A stretch of 64,000 bases of DNA from Chondrinema litorale (lineage in GTDB: Bacteria > Bacteroidota > Bacteroidia > Cytophagales > Flammeovirgaceae), in assembly GCF_026250525.1 (NCBI RefSeq), contig NZ_CP111051.1:62001-126000 (forward strand), written 5' to 3'. Both the position numbers and the translations under genes were made by a program. Positions within the stretch are counted from its first letter, which is position 1, and each line of letters starts with the position of its first letter. Shown one piece after another: positions 35,332 to 43,884 of this stretch. The notes below the pieces were generated by a model, which was not told where the DNA came from, did not search any database, and was given only the letters and a program-made list of their open reading frames with translations.

Positions 35332-36249
35332 TCAATTGAAAGATTTCCTAAATTCTATTGGAGACAGATCAGTTTTGGTTTTAAATAACCTACTGAAAGA
35401 TTGTGAGTATTCGAATCCCAATTGATAGGCGATTTCAGAAATACTTAAATTAGTGGTAGATAATAGTTCTTTTGCCTTTTCTATCAATTTATCGTGAATA
35501 AACTGCTGAGCATTTCGGCCTATAAGTGTGCGTAACATATCGCTAAGATAACTTGGTGAAAGATTTACAATATTAGCAAGAGCTTGAACAGTTGGGATGC
35601 CATTCGTTAATGCTTGTTCATCTATTAAATAAGCATCAAGGTAGGTTTCTAGCTTTTGTAAAATATCACTATTTACTGCTTTTCTAGTGATGAACTGTCT
35701 CTTGTAAAAGCGATTACTATAGTTAAGTAGTAACTCAATTTGAGAAATAATGATGTCTTGGCTAAAGTCATCAATCGGCAGTTTCAATTCATCTTCAATC
35801 ACAGTTAAAATTGAGATAATAGTCTTCTTTTCATTTTCTGATAGATGCAAAGTCTCATTTACATCATAAGAGAAAAAACCATATTGCTTTATCTTGTTGG
35901 CTAATGGTGTGTTCAATAACAAGTCGGGATGAAAAAGCAGAGTATATCCAGAATGATTACTTTGATGAGTATGAGTTTCTAATACTTGATGAGGTGCTAT
36001 GAAAATCATTCCGCCTTCTTCAAAATCATAATATCTTTGGCCATACTTTAACTGACCACTCACATTTTTTAAAAATGAAATTTTATAGAAGCTTTTGATA
36101 TGAGGACTGGGTAATTTGCTCATATCAATACTGCGATTCATATTATTAGATACAGTAATTAAAGGATGTTGGGGTTTAGGTACACCCAACATCCTACATA
36201 ATTCTGATAGTGAGTCAAATCTATGAGGAATTTTGTTTTCTTTACTCAT
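35332..36249 (-). CDS. AraC-family transcriptional regulator
   Basis: A 305-residue protein. The N-terminal cupin-like half (about 40-160; GQLKYGQRYYDFEEGGMIFIAPHQVLETH) is followed by a C-terminal AraC double HTH (about 205-305; LANIVNLSPSYLSDMLRTLIGRN, SISEIAYQLGFEYSQSFSRLFKTKTDLSPIEFRK). It starts 18 nt after the stop of the short-chain dehydrogenase gene, so the two form an operon with the regulator second. AraC plus SDR pairs are common in Bacteroidota, and this regulator probably controls its partner in response to the enzyme's substrate or product. Confidence 0.92.
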   Translation of the reverse strand: MSKENKIPHRFDSLSELCRMLGVPKPQHPLITVSNNMNRSIDMSKLPSPHIKSFYKISFLKNVSGQLKYGQRYYDFEEGGMIFIAPHQVLETHTHQSNHSGYTLLFHPDLLLNTPLANKIKQYGFFSYDVNETLHLSENEKKTIISILTVIEDELKLPIDDFSQDIIISQIELLLNYSNRFYKRQFITRKAVNSDILQKLETYLDAYLIDEQALTNGIPTVQALANIVNLSPSYLSDMLRTLIGRNAQQFIHDKLIEKAKELLSTTNLSISEIAYQLGFEYSQSFSRLFKTKTDLSPIEFRKSFN

Positions 36250-36267
36250 GGTACTGGTTAAAACATT

Positions 36268-37002
36268 TTACCAAGGACATTCAGTTTCTGGATACATTTC
36301 TTCACAAAAATACTTTCCAGTTGGTCCATCTTTATCGATAGTAGCATATTTAATCACTCGAGCACCTGCATCTTCTACAGTACCTGTTCCATGATGGTTG
36401 TTAAAATCTGTTTTAGTGAACCCTGGGCAAACTGCATTTACTTTAAAAGGAGTGTCGCGTAACTCATATGCTAAATTAACTGTGTACATATTGAGTGCCG
36501 ATTTTGAAGATTGGTACACCGCTCCTTTATGATTATAATATTTGTCTGCTGGGTTGCTAGCCATCGTCATAGAACCTTGGCCAGAAGTAACATTAACAAT
36601 TCTTGGCTCAGTTGATCTTTTTAATAAATCGATAAAAGCCTGTGTTACTCTTACCACACCAAATACATTGGTTTCGTATACATTTTGGAATGTGTCTACA
36701 CTCACAGTTAAAGCAGTTTGTGGTAAACCACCACTAATGCCAGCATTGTTAATTAATACATCCAAAACTTCAGTTTTACTCCCCAATTCTGTTCTTGCAT
36801 TTTTTACAGATTCAGCATCTCTCACGTCAATTTCTATTACTTCAACATTGTTTAAGCCTTCAGATTTAAGTTTTTCAATTGCAGCTAAACCTTTTTCCTT
36901 ACTTCTACTTCCAAGGTATACGTAGTAACCTTTTTGTAATAATTGTCTAGCAGTTTCGAAACCAATACTTTTATTTGCTCCTGTTATTAATGCCTTTTTC
37001 AT
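36268..37002 (-). CDS. Short-chain dehydrogenase/reductase
   Basis: A 244-residue classical SDR with the cofactor-binding TGANKSIGFETA (residues 7-18), a NNAGISGG segment, catalytic Ser in VNVTSGQGSM and the YQSSKSALN (YxxxK) pair. An Arg after the first beta strand (GSRSKEKG) suggests NADP(H). The substrate is unknown; carbonyl compounds or sugars are usual. It is the promoter-proximal gene of a pair with an AraC regulator. Confidence 0.9.
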   Translation of the reverse strand: MKKALITGANKSIGFETARQLLQKGYYVYLGSRSKEKGLAAIEKLKSEGLNNVEVIEIDVRDAESVKNARTELGSKTEVLDVLINNAGISGGLPQTALTVSVDTFQNVYETNVFGVVRVTQAFIDLLKRSTEPRIVNVTSGQGSMTMASNPADKYYNHKGAVYQSSKSALNMYTVNLAYELRDTPFKVNAVCPGFTKTDFNNHHGTGTVEDAGARVIKYATIDKDGPTGKYFCEEMYPETECPW

Positions 37003-37109
37003 ATTGCGCTTTTAATTTTAAGTACAATACAAAAGTCTCGAAAGATTATTTTCTATTTGTAACCATACTGAGGATACTTGTATCTGAAATGAGTATTTAA
37101 AGATTTTCA

Positions 37110-37724
37110 CTAGTTTTTTTGACACTTAATAAAATAGAAAGGAAAGTTTTCCTCTACTTCGGTTACTTCAAATAATCCGACATTTTTAAATTCAGATTTA
37201 ATAGATTCTTGATCGTAAAAAAACATTTTAACACCATCAAATATTTCGTATTGGTCTTTACTAATCAACTGCCCTTTACCATAAGTGGGAGCTTTTTTAG
37301 AAATGGCTATAAAAATCATATATCCATTTTCTGCTAATTGATTGTAGCAGTCTGCGATTAATTTCTCTCTATCTACTTGATCTAACAAGTGGATTAATGA
37401 GTAGCAAAAAATTCCCTCGTATTGTTTATTATCAAATGGCATTTCTGTTACAGAACCATAATGAATTGTCATTTCAGTTCCGTAGTGTTTTCTGGCCATT
37501 TCAATAGCTGTTTTAGATATTTCTATGCCTGTTATGTCTATTCCAGCTTCTCTAAAAACTTGGGCATTTCTACCATAACCAAATCCAGGAACCAGTATAT
37601 TTTTCACCGATTTTTCAACAAAGAAATCTCTAGCGATTACGGTTGATTTTGCAGGCTCAAATCCCCATATTTCTTTTTTCTCTACAAAGTTTGCTTCCCA
37701 AAATTCAGTTTTTTCGTTTTCCAT
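37110..37724 (-). CDS. Class I SAM-dependent methyltransferase
   Basis: A 204-residue protein with motif I ILVPGFGYGRNAQVFREAGIDITGIEIS, acidic motif II at the end of strand beta 2, and post-motif region MTIHYGSVTEMPFDNKQYEGIFCYSLIHLLD. The N-terminal WEANFVEKKEIWGFEPAKS recalls the TehB/thiopurine-methyltransferase group that detoxifies small molecules. The acceptor cannot be told from sequence. It stands apart from the SDR gene (107-bp gap) and is probably monocistronic. Confidence 0.85.
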   Translation of the reverse strand: MENEKTEFWEANFVEKKEIWGFEPAKSTVIARDFFVEKSVKNILVPGFGYGRNAQVFREAGIDITGIEISKTAIEMARKHYGTEMTIHYGSVTEMPFDNKQYEGIFCYSLIHLLDQVDREKLIADCYNQLAENGYMIFIAISKKAPTYGKGQLISKDQYEIFDGVKMFFYDQESIKSEFKNVGLFEVTEVEENFPFYFIKCQKN

Positions 37725-37907
37725 AATTTACTGTCAGACTGTTGTTGTTTAAAAATTTCAAATCTTTCTAATCGAAAAGAATCAAAACAACCAAGTAGTA
37801 TATGCAATTCCCAGTTTGAGGTTTTTATTTATAAAAAAATTTACCTGTAAGGCTATTATGAATACAAGTAGATTTTAAGTATGATTTAAGTTGTTGGAAT
37901 TAATAAT

Positions 37908-38351
37908 TCAATCCTGAATCCTTTTTAAGTTAAGATCTAAGCTTAAACCATAAGCTCCTTTTTTATCAACTTGAGTGATTCTATAAATCGAAGAGTATAT
38001 CTGAGATGCATTATCGTAAAAGCAAAACTCATTGTTATTCAATTTCGATTCATCGCTTGAAATAGTAGCTAGTTTTTCAAATTGCTTCCCATTATTAGAT
38101 TTTTCGATGATGAAATAATCTATATTATCCACAGATAAAACACTCCAAGTTAATTTAATGCGATCACCATCTCTTAAATATTCAGCAGATACTTTGGTGA
38201 ACTCAGTAAAAGGCTCAGATAAGTTTTTACTATTTGTTGATATTCTAATCTGATCAATTTTTGAATTCCGGCCAACAGGAATAAAAGATGTTACAACCAA
38301 TATTAATGGAATAATTAAAAGTGCGCTGTTTTGAGTTTTAATGTTCTTCAT
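37908..38351 (-). CDS. Hypothetical protein with signal-anchor and FN3-like domain
   Basis: A 147-residue protein with a hydrophobic N-terminus (ALLIIPLILVVTSFIPVG) followed by one beta-sandwich domain. Its pattern, IKLTWSVLSVDNIDYFIIEKSNNGKQFEKLATI ... YRITQVDKKGAYGLS, matches the fibronectin-III-like domain found near the C-termini of many secreted Bacteroidota proteins. No enzymatic motif is visible and there is no C-terminal sorting signal. Either it is an independent small envelope protein or the remnant of a larger secreted protein. No stop-interrupted upstream extension was found. Confidence 0.6.
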   Translation of the reverse strand: MKNIKTQNSALLIIPLILVVTSFIPVGRNSKIDQIRISTNSKNLSEPFTEFTKVSAEYLRDGDRIKLTWSVLSVDNIDYFIIEKSNNGKQFEKLATISSDESKLNNNEFCFYDNASQIYSSIYRITQVDKKGAYGLSLDLNLKRIQD

Positions 38352-38564
38352 AGATGTATTGATAGCTTATAACTCAATCAATACAGAATTGAAACTAAAC
38401 AAGATGAAAATATAATAATTCTAATAAGAATCACATTAAAATATTGATTATCAATCAGTTATTATCATATTTATTAATACTTCAATTTTAGGAGAATCTT
38501 ATAGATATTCCCAAATATAGAATACTCTTTATTTGGGAATACTAAATAGCTATTTAACAAAGCC

Positions 38565-40565
38565 TTATTCGCAAATAGCAGTGTCATCTTTTATAAAATC
38601 AGTTAAAGACATTGTACAAATCTCATTTGGGATACTAGTGATTACATTGCCCTTTATAGAAAAATAAACCAATTGCTTGAGTTTACTAATTTCTTGAGGA
38701 ACTGCTTCAAGCAGATTATTATCAATCAATAAATGTGTGAGAGTAGCAATATCACCGATTTTAGTTGATAAACTTTCTAATTCATTATCACTCAAATTAA
38801 GTAATTGAAGTTTAGCTAGTTGGAATAAGCCATCAGGTAAAGTGCCTTGTAAAGCATTTTGATTTAGGTATAGCTTTTCTAAGTTAGATAAATTACCAAT
38901 TTCGTTTGGCAATGCACTCAGCTCATTGCTTACCAAATCTAATATTTTGAGGTTGCTGAGCATACCGATCTCACTTGGTAATGCAGCAATTTTATTATCT
39001 GTTAAGTCTAATGTATTGAGGTTAGCAAGACCTGAAATGCTGGCCGAAATATCTTCAATCAAATTATTTGAAAGATCAATTTCTTTTAGGTTGTTCAGGT
39101 TACTTATTGCTTCAGGAAAAGTAGAAAACTGATTATTATTTAACTGTAAAGTGTTGAGGCTAGATAAGTTTGCCATCGTACTTGGTAAAGTACCTAAGTT
39201 ATTTTGGTTCAGTTTCAATTGAAGCAACTTAGCTAAATTGCCTATGCTTTCTGGAAGGCTTGCTATATTATTATCATAAGCATTTATGAGCCACAGATTT
39301 TGAAGACTTCCAATCTCATCTGGCAGTGTTTCTAATTCATTAGAGTAAATGTAAATTCTTTGTAAGCTTGCTAAATCTGTAATTCCTGTTGGTAAATTTT
39401 TCAATTTATTTCCACCTAGATTTAGTACTTCAAGTTTATCTAATTGACCTATTTCACTTGGTATTTCAGTCAAATTATTTACATCCAGTGTCAACTCGGT
39501 GAGTTTAGAAAGCTGACCAATTTCTTCTGGAATCGAATTTAGGTAGTTTGAACCCAATGATAAATCTATTAGATTTTCAAGATCACCTATTTCTGCAGGT
39601 AATTCAGTAAGATCATTACCAAATAAACTAAGCTCTTCTAAGTTGATGAGCGAACCAATCTCTTTAGGTACAGCAGTAAGTTGATTATTGATTAAGTACA
39701 AATACTTTAAGTTAGAAAGGTATTTTATCTCAATTGGCAAAACGGAAATATCATCGTTTACCAGACTCAATTTTGTTACCTTGTCATCTTCCACAGTTAC
39801 TCCAACCCAAGTTGAAATATCGGTACTGGTTGTATCCCAAGTTAATTTACTATTTGGATTAGCCCGATAAATAGCAATAAGCGCATCACGTTCAGTAGGT
39901 ATTTTATCTTGTGAAATAATTACCTGATATTTTGATGTAGAGCTATCTTCAGCAGTTACGGTATATTCTACTGTAGAACTAAAATCTTGAGACTCTTTAC
40001 TAGCTGGATTTACAGTTGCTAGATCAGAAATAATGATAGTAGGAATCAGTTTTGTTAAGTCTGTTTCTGCAGGAACGGTGGCAGTAATAGTTTTTTCTTG
40101 TTCATCAATAGTAGCAACAATACTATCAGACAAAGAACTATTATCATCAGCATAAAATTTAAAAGAGATGATCGATTTACTATCCGCTTTTTCTATACTG
40201 ATGGTTGTCGTATAGTTTGTAGTACTTCCATCTTCAGCAGTTACAACATATATAATGGAATTACTAAAATCCTGTGTATCTGAATCGTTTGGTGAAACTG
40301 ATGCCTTTTCAGATATTTCTATAGTTGGAGTTAATGTTGTTAAGTCTGTGCCTGTGGGCAATTCAGCCGAAATTGTTTTGCTATCTTCATCGATATAAGC
40401 GACGATATCTTCTTTCAGATTCTGATTATTCGAACTCAAAAACTTAAAGGTTAAGAGCTTTTTTTCAGAGGATTTGCTTACTGGTTCAGGGTCATCTTCA
40501 TCACATGCAAAGGTAATTGTAAAAATTAGTGCGACTAATACTAGGAACTTGATATTAATTTTCAT
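38565..40565 (-). CDS. Lipoprotein with two DUF5018-like domains and 17 leucine-rich repeats
   Basis: A 666-residue protein with a lipoprotein signal (ALIFTITFACDED, lipid Cys about 21). Two tandem beta domains of about 90 residues (about 35-125 and 130-220) have FKFLSSNN/FKFYADDN starts and YVVTAEDGST/YTVTAEDSST ends and resemble DUF5018. An LRR cap (RDALIAIYRANPNSKLTWD) follows, then 17 repeats of 23 residues (about 256-650; pattern LxxLxLxxNxLxxLPxEIGxLxN). The repeat type is that of bacterial surface LRR proteins that bind partner proteins or glycans. The repeats are regular and no frame is broken. The gene is monocistronic, and its function is unknown. Confidence 0.88.
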   Translation of the reverse strand: MKINIKFLVLVALIFTITFACDEDDPEPVSKSSEKKLLTFKFLSSNNQNLKEDIVAYIDEDSKTISAELPTGTDLTTLTPTIEISEKASVSPNDSDTQDFSNSIIYVVTAEDGSTTNYTTTISIEKADSKSIISFKFYADDNSSLSDSIVATIDEQEKTITATVPAETDLTKLIPTIIISDLATVNPASKESQDFSSTVEYTVTAEDSSTSKYQVIISQDKIPTERDALIAIYRANPNSKLTWDTTSTDISTWVGVTVEDDKVTKLSLVNDDISVLPIEIKYLSNLKYLYLINNQLTAVPKEIGSLINLEELSLFGNDLTELPAEIGDLENLIDLSLGSNYLNSIPEEIGQLSKLTELTLDVNNLTEIPSEIGQLDKLEVLNLGGNKLKNLPTGITDLASLQRIYIYSNELETLPDEIGSLQNLWLINAYDNNIASLPESIGNLAKLLQLKLNQNNLGTLPSTMANLSSLNTLQLNNNQFSTFPEAISNLNNLKEIDLSNNLIEDISASISGLANLNTLDLTDNKIAALPSEIGMLSNLKILDLVSNELSALPNEIGNLSNLEKLYLNQNALQGTLPDGLFQLAKLQLLNLSDNELESLSTKIGDIATLTHLLIDNNLLEAVPQEISKLKQLVYFSIKGNVITSIPNEICTMSLTDFIKDDTAICE

Positions 40566-41194
40566 TGAAAATAAAGTTTAGTTAAATGTGCTGTATTTGC
40601 CGCAAAAATGAAATAATACTTTATAAAGCCATATTTTTTTCTTTAATATTTTGTTAAAAAAGTTTATCAATAGATGTATATACAGATATTTATTTTGTTT
40701 AATTAGATAAATTCAGAATAAATATTAAGATCAATTCTTTCAGTCAGATACTTAAATTTTCATCGATATGCATAGTAGAATTTGCATTAAATAAAGGCGA
40801 ACTTTTTTATCAAAACTATTTGTATTTCAGTGAGATAGATAAATGCAGTTGTAAAAGCTAATCCAGCTTTGGTAGCTATAATTTGAGATAATGAAATGAG
40901 CAAAGTAAATGGGAGAGAGTAGTACTACTTTAAATGTGTTTACGATGTTATGAAACCTCAGTCATTGATAAAAATCAAAAAATATTTTTCTAATGTATCA
41001 TAAGTTACAAAAAAGATTATTCTGCTGAGCTTACTTTATAGAAAAACAGAAGGAGGGGAGATATTAGATTATTCCATAATTGAAATTTGGTGTAATAAAT
41101 AGAGTAGTGGTTGGAAAAATTGGCAAAGCAAACATCAATGTACTCTCAAAATTGTACTTGATAAAATGACATTAGAAATAAAAAGATTGAATCA
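40566..41194. other. AT-rich intergenic region
   Basis: About 630 bp between divergent genes (LRR lipoprotein leftward, disulfide reductase rightward). It must hold two promoters. I saw no open frame of coding character, no long inverted repeat and no RNA gene. Confidence 0.4.
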
Positions 41195-42850
41195 ATGAAA
41201 CGCAATAGAATCATTATAATCGGAGGACTTTCAGCTGGTCCTTCTGCGGCTGCCAAAGCCAGACGAACCGACGAGCATGCCGAGATTATGTTATTTGAGA
41301 AGACCGAACACATCAGCTATGCTACTTGTGGAATTCCTTATGCCATGTCTGGCAAAATAAAATCTCGTGATAAACTGATGGTGGTGCAGCCAGAGCTATT
41401 AAAACAAAGATTTGGTGTAGACCTTCATTTAAATGAACCTGTAATTGATGTTGATCCGAATGCTCAAATAGTTTACACACACAAAGATTCTTACACATAT
41501 GATAAGCTAGTAATAGCCACTGGCGGAAGCGCTTTTTTGCCACCAATTGAAAATATAGAACAGTTTTATAACTGGGCTTTTGCCAAAACAATAGAAGATT
41601 TCGATAAAATAATGAAGAAAGGTGTGATCGATAATTCTGAGCACATCACCATTGTTGGCGCAGGATTGATTGGTCTCGAAACAGCAGAAAACCTCATTCA
41701 TGCAGGTAAAAAAGTAACAGTGGTAGAATTGAGTAAACAGGTGTTGGCAAACTGGGATAAAAAATTTGCTCAAATGGCTGCTAACGAGCTTATCCAAAAT
41801 GAAATTGATCTTAAACTTGGTACTTCTGTAACAGGTGTTGATCCAGAAACACAAGAAATAATTTTAAGTAATGGTGAGCGCTTCTTTTCAGATTTTATGC
41901 TAATTAGTATTAGTGTAAAGCCAAATACAGAGATGTTTGTAGCAAAAGGAGCAGCGCATTTGCCAAATGGCGCGCTTATAGTAAATGAGCGAATGGAAAC
42001 ATCTCTGCCCAATATTTATGCAGCAGGAGATTGCTCTTCTATTCCAAATAGACTTACAAAAGATTCGAGTTGGTTTCCGATGGGTACACATTCAAATAAG
42101 GCTGGCCGAGTAGCTGGAGCAAATGCAGCAGGAGGAAACGAAACTTTTGAAGGTGGCTATGGCACAGCTATTATGAAACTATTCAACTTTACCATTGCTA
42201 GAACTGGTTTAGGACCTAAAGAACTTAGCAGAAAAGGTATTTCTTACGAATCTTCAATGTTGGTGGGTGGAACCACTCCGGGCTTTTATCCTAACCCGAA
42301 AGATATTTTTCTAGAAATTTATTATGAGCCTGATAGTGGCAAATTGCTAGGTGCAGAAATGATTGGGGAATTTGGTGTAGATAAACGAGTAGATGTACTT
42401 TCTACTGCCATTTATGCAAACCTCACTATACACGATTTACCAAGATTAGATTTAGCTTATGCGCCACCTTATTCACCGGCCAAAGATCCTGTAGTTGTAA
42501 TTGGATATGTAGCTGAGAATGCTTTAAAAGGAAAATTTAGAGAAGTAAATGTGACCAGAGCTGAAAAGATTATTGAAGAATTGGAAGATCTAACAGTTTT
42601 AGATGTGAGAAATCCGGGAGAGGTGCATAACAATGGCTTAATAGCTGGTGCTAAAAATATTCCACTAGATGAGTTGAGGAATAGATTGGATGAGCTGGAT
42701 ACTGAAAAGCCTATTTTGGTTTATTGCGCTAAAGGTTTACGAGGTTACATTTCTTCCATGATTTTGGCGCAGCATGGTTTCCAAAATATCTATAACCTAG
42801 CAGGAGGATTTACAGCTTGGAAAAACATGCACTTAGAAGTTGAAGCCTAA
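41195..42850 (+). CDS. CoA-disulfide-reductase-like flavoprotein fused to a rhodanese domain
   Basis: A 551-residue protein. The N-terminal part has the FAD site IIIIGGLSAGPSAAAKARR, the single redox Cys45 in YATCGIPY and the NAD(P) site ITIVGAGLIGLETAENL. Then come the dimerisation domain (about 330-450) and a C-terminal rhodanese domain (about 460-550) with the active-site-type Cys in LVYCAKGLRGY (about 511). This is the CoADR-RHD layout. Such enzymes reduce CoA disulfide, CoA-persulfide or polysulfide with NAD(P)H. The domain fusion suggests sulfane-sulfur handling. It is monocistronic with its own terminator. Confidence 0.92.
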   Translation: MKRNRIIIIGGLSAGPSAAAKARRTDEHAEIMLFEKTEHISYATCGIPYAMSGKIKSRDKLMVVQPELLKQRFGVDLHLNEPVIDVDPNAQIVYTHKDSYTYDKLVIATGGSAFLPPIENIEQFYNWAFAKTIEDFDKIMKKGVIDNSEHITIVGAGLIGLETAENLIHAGKKVTVVELSKQVLANWDKKFAQMAANELIQNEIDLKLGTSVTGVDPETQEIILSNGERFFSDFMLISISVKPNTEMFVAKGAAHLPNGALIVNERMETSLPNIYAAGDCSSIPNRLTKDSSWFPMGTHSNKAGRVAGANAAGGNETFEGGYGTAIMKLFNFTIARTGLGPKELSRKGISYESSMLVGGTTPGFYPNPKDIFLEIYYEPDSGKLLGAEMIGEFGVDKRVDVLSTAIYANLTIHDLPRLDLAYAPPYSPAKDPVVVIGYVAENALKGKFREVNVTRAEKIIEELEDLTVLDVRNPGEVHNNGLIAGAKNIPLDELRNRLDELDTEKPILVYCAKGLRGYISSMILAQHGFQNIYNLAGGFTAWKNMHLEVEA

Positions 42851-42899
42851 TTCAAGCAAATTTTTTGTGGAAAAATAAAATACGCTTTTTGATAACTTG

Positions 42900-42937
42900 A
42901 ATAGTCTAGTGAGTTTTACTTGCTAGACTATTTTTTT
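42900..42937. terminator. Terminator downstream of the disulfide reductase
   Basis: A 10-bp stem AATAGTCTAG/CTAGACTATT (42900-42909 with 42923-42932) whose T-run continues to 42937. Upstream A-rich sequence lets it also serve the converging cheR gene. Confidence 0.85.
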
Positions 42938-42956
42938 ACAGCTTCGTCTCTATAAA

Positions 42957-43778
42957 CTAAATTCTTTGATAAATAGTCGGGCTTAATTGCTTAAGAGGTA
43001 ATTGCATTCCCATAGTCGATTCTGAATGTCCTAAAAAGAAATAGCCTCCAATCTTTATCTTTTTACAAATTTTTTTAATTACTTTTTCTTGTGTGTTTCT
43101 ATCAAAATAGATTAAAACATTTCTGCAAAAAGCAAGATCAAACGTTTCAGCAATCGGATATTCATTATCCATAAAATTAATACGTTGATACATTACCTTT
43201 TTGCTAATTTCTGGTTTTACCCTTACAACACCTTTATATTCACCCTTACCTTTTAAAAAATATCGTTTCTTAATCTCAATCGACAGATCTTCTATCTTAG
43301 ACTCATGGTAAATTGCATTTTTTGCCTGTTTTAAAATAGTAGTAGAAAGATCGGAGCCAAGAATTTGATAATCTATAAATTCATTATTCTTTCTAAACTC
43401 ATTAATGGCAATCGCTATAGAATAGGGTTCTTCTCCACTAGAACAACCTGCACTCCATATCTTCATGTGTTTTTTATTGTTATCTACCATCTCTGGTAAA
43501 ATGTGCTTTTGCAAATATTCAAAATGCCCGATTTCTCTAAAGAAACTAGTTTTATTCGTACAAACTCTATCAATCAGCTTAATTACCTCGGTACTCTTTT
43601 GATTAGAAGAAAAAACGATATTACAATATTCTTCAAATGAGCTAATATTCAATTCTTTTACTCTTCTCTGTAATCTACTTTCTAATAAAGTTTTTTTTGT
43701 ATGAGGCATTTTTATGCCACTGTAAGTATTTATAAACTCACTTAGTTTTTGAAAATCGGTATGACTTAATCGAAACAT
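42957..43778 (-). CDS. cheR: Chemotaxis methyltransferase CheR
   Basis: A 273-residue protein with the all-helical N-terminal CheR domain (about 1-70), the TNKTSFFRE segment (74-82) and the SAM-binding IWSAGCSSGEEPYSIAI (107-123). The FCRNVLIYFD motif lies near the C-terminal third. It methylates glutamates of chemoreceptors with SAM. Its gene is downstream of the MCP gene in the same orientation but separated by 106 bp holding a terminator-like hairpin, so its expression may be partly uncoupled. No CheB methylesterase is encoded nearby. Confidence 0.95.
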   Translation of the reverse strand: MFRLSHTDFQKLSEFINTYSGIKMPHTKKTLLESRLQRRVKELNISSFEEYCNIVFSSNQKSTEVIKLIDRVCTNKTSFFREIGHFEYLQKHILPEMVDNNKKHMKIWSAGCSSGEEPYSIAIAINEFRKNNEFIDYQILGSDLSTTILKQAKNAIYHESKIEDLSIEIKKRYFLKGKGEYKGVVRVKPEISKKVMYQRINFMDNEYPIAETFDLAFCRNVLIYFDRNTQEKVIKKICKKIKIGGYFFLGHSESTMGMQLPLKQLSPTIYQRI

Positions 43779-43826
43779 AGTAATATAAGTTAGCAGAGAT
43801 ATAATCGAGATGTAATTATTTTATAA

Positions 43827-43859
43827 ACCCTTCACTTAGCACATAGCTAAATGAAGGGT
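43827..43859 (-). terminator. Hairpin between MCP and cheR
   Basis: ACCCTTCA pairs with TGAAGGGT (43827-43834 with 43852-43859), extended by TTAGC/GCTAA with one mismatch, and followed on the minus strand by TTTATAAAATAATT. Probably a terminator or attenuator after the MCP gene. Confidence 0.65.
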
Positions 43860-43884
43860 AATAATTGGTTAGGATAGAATTCTA

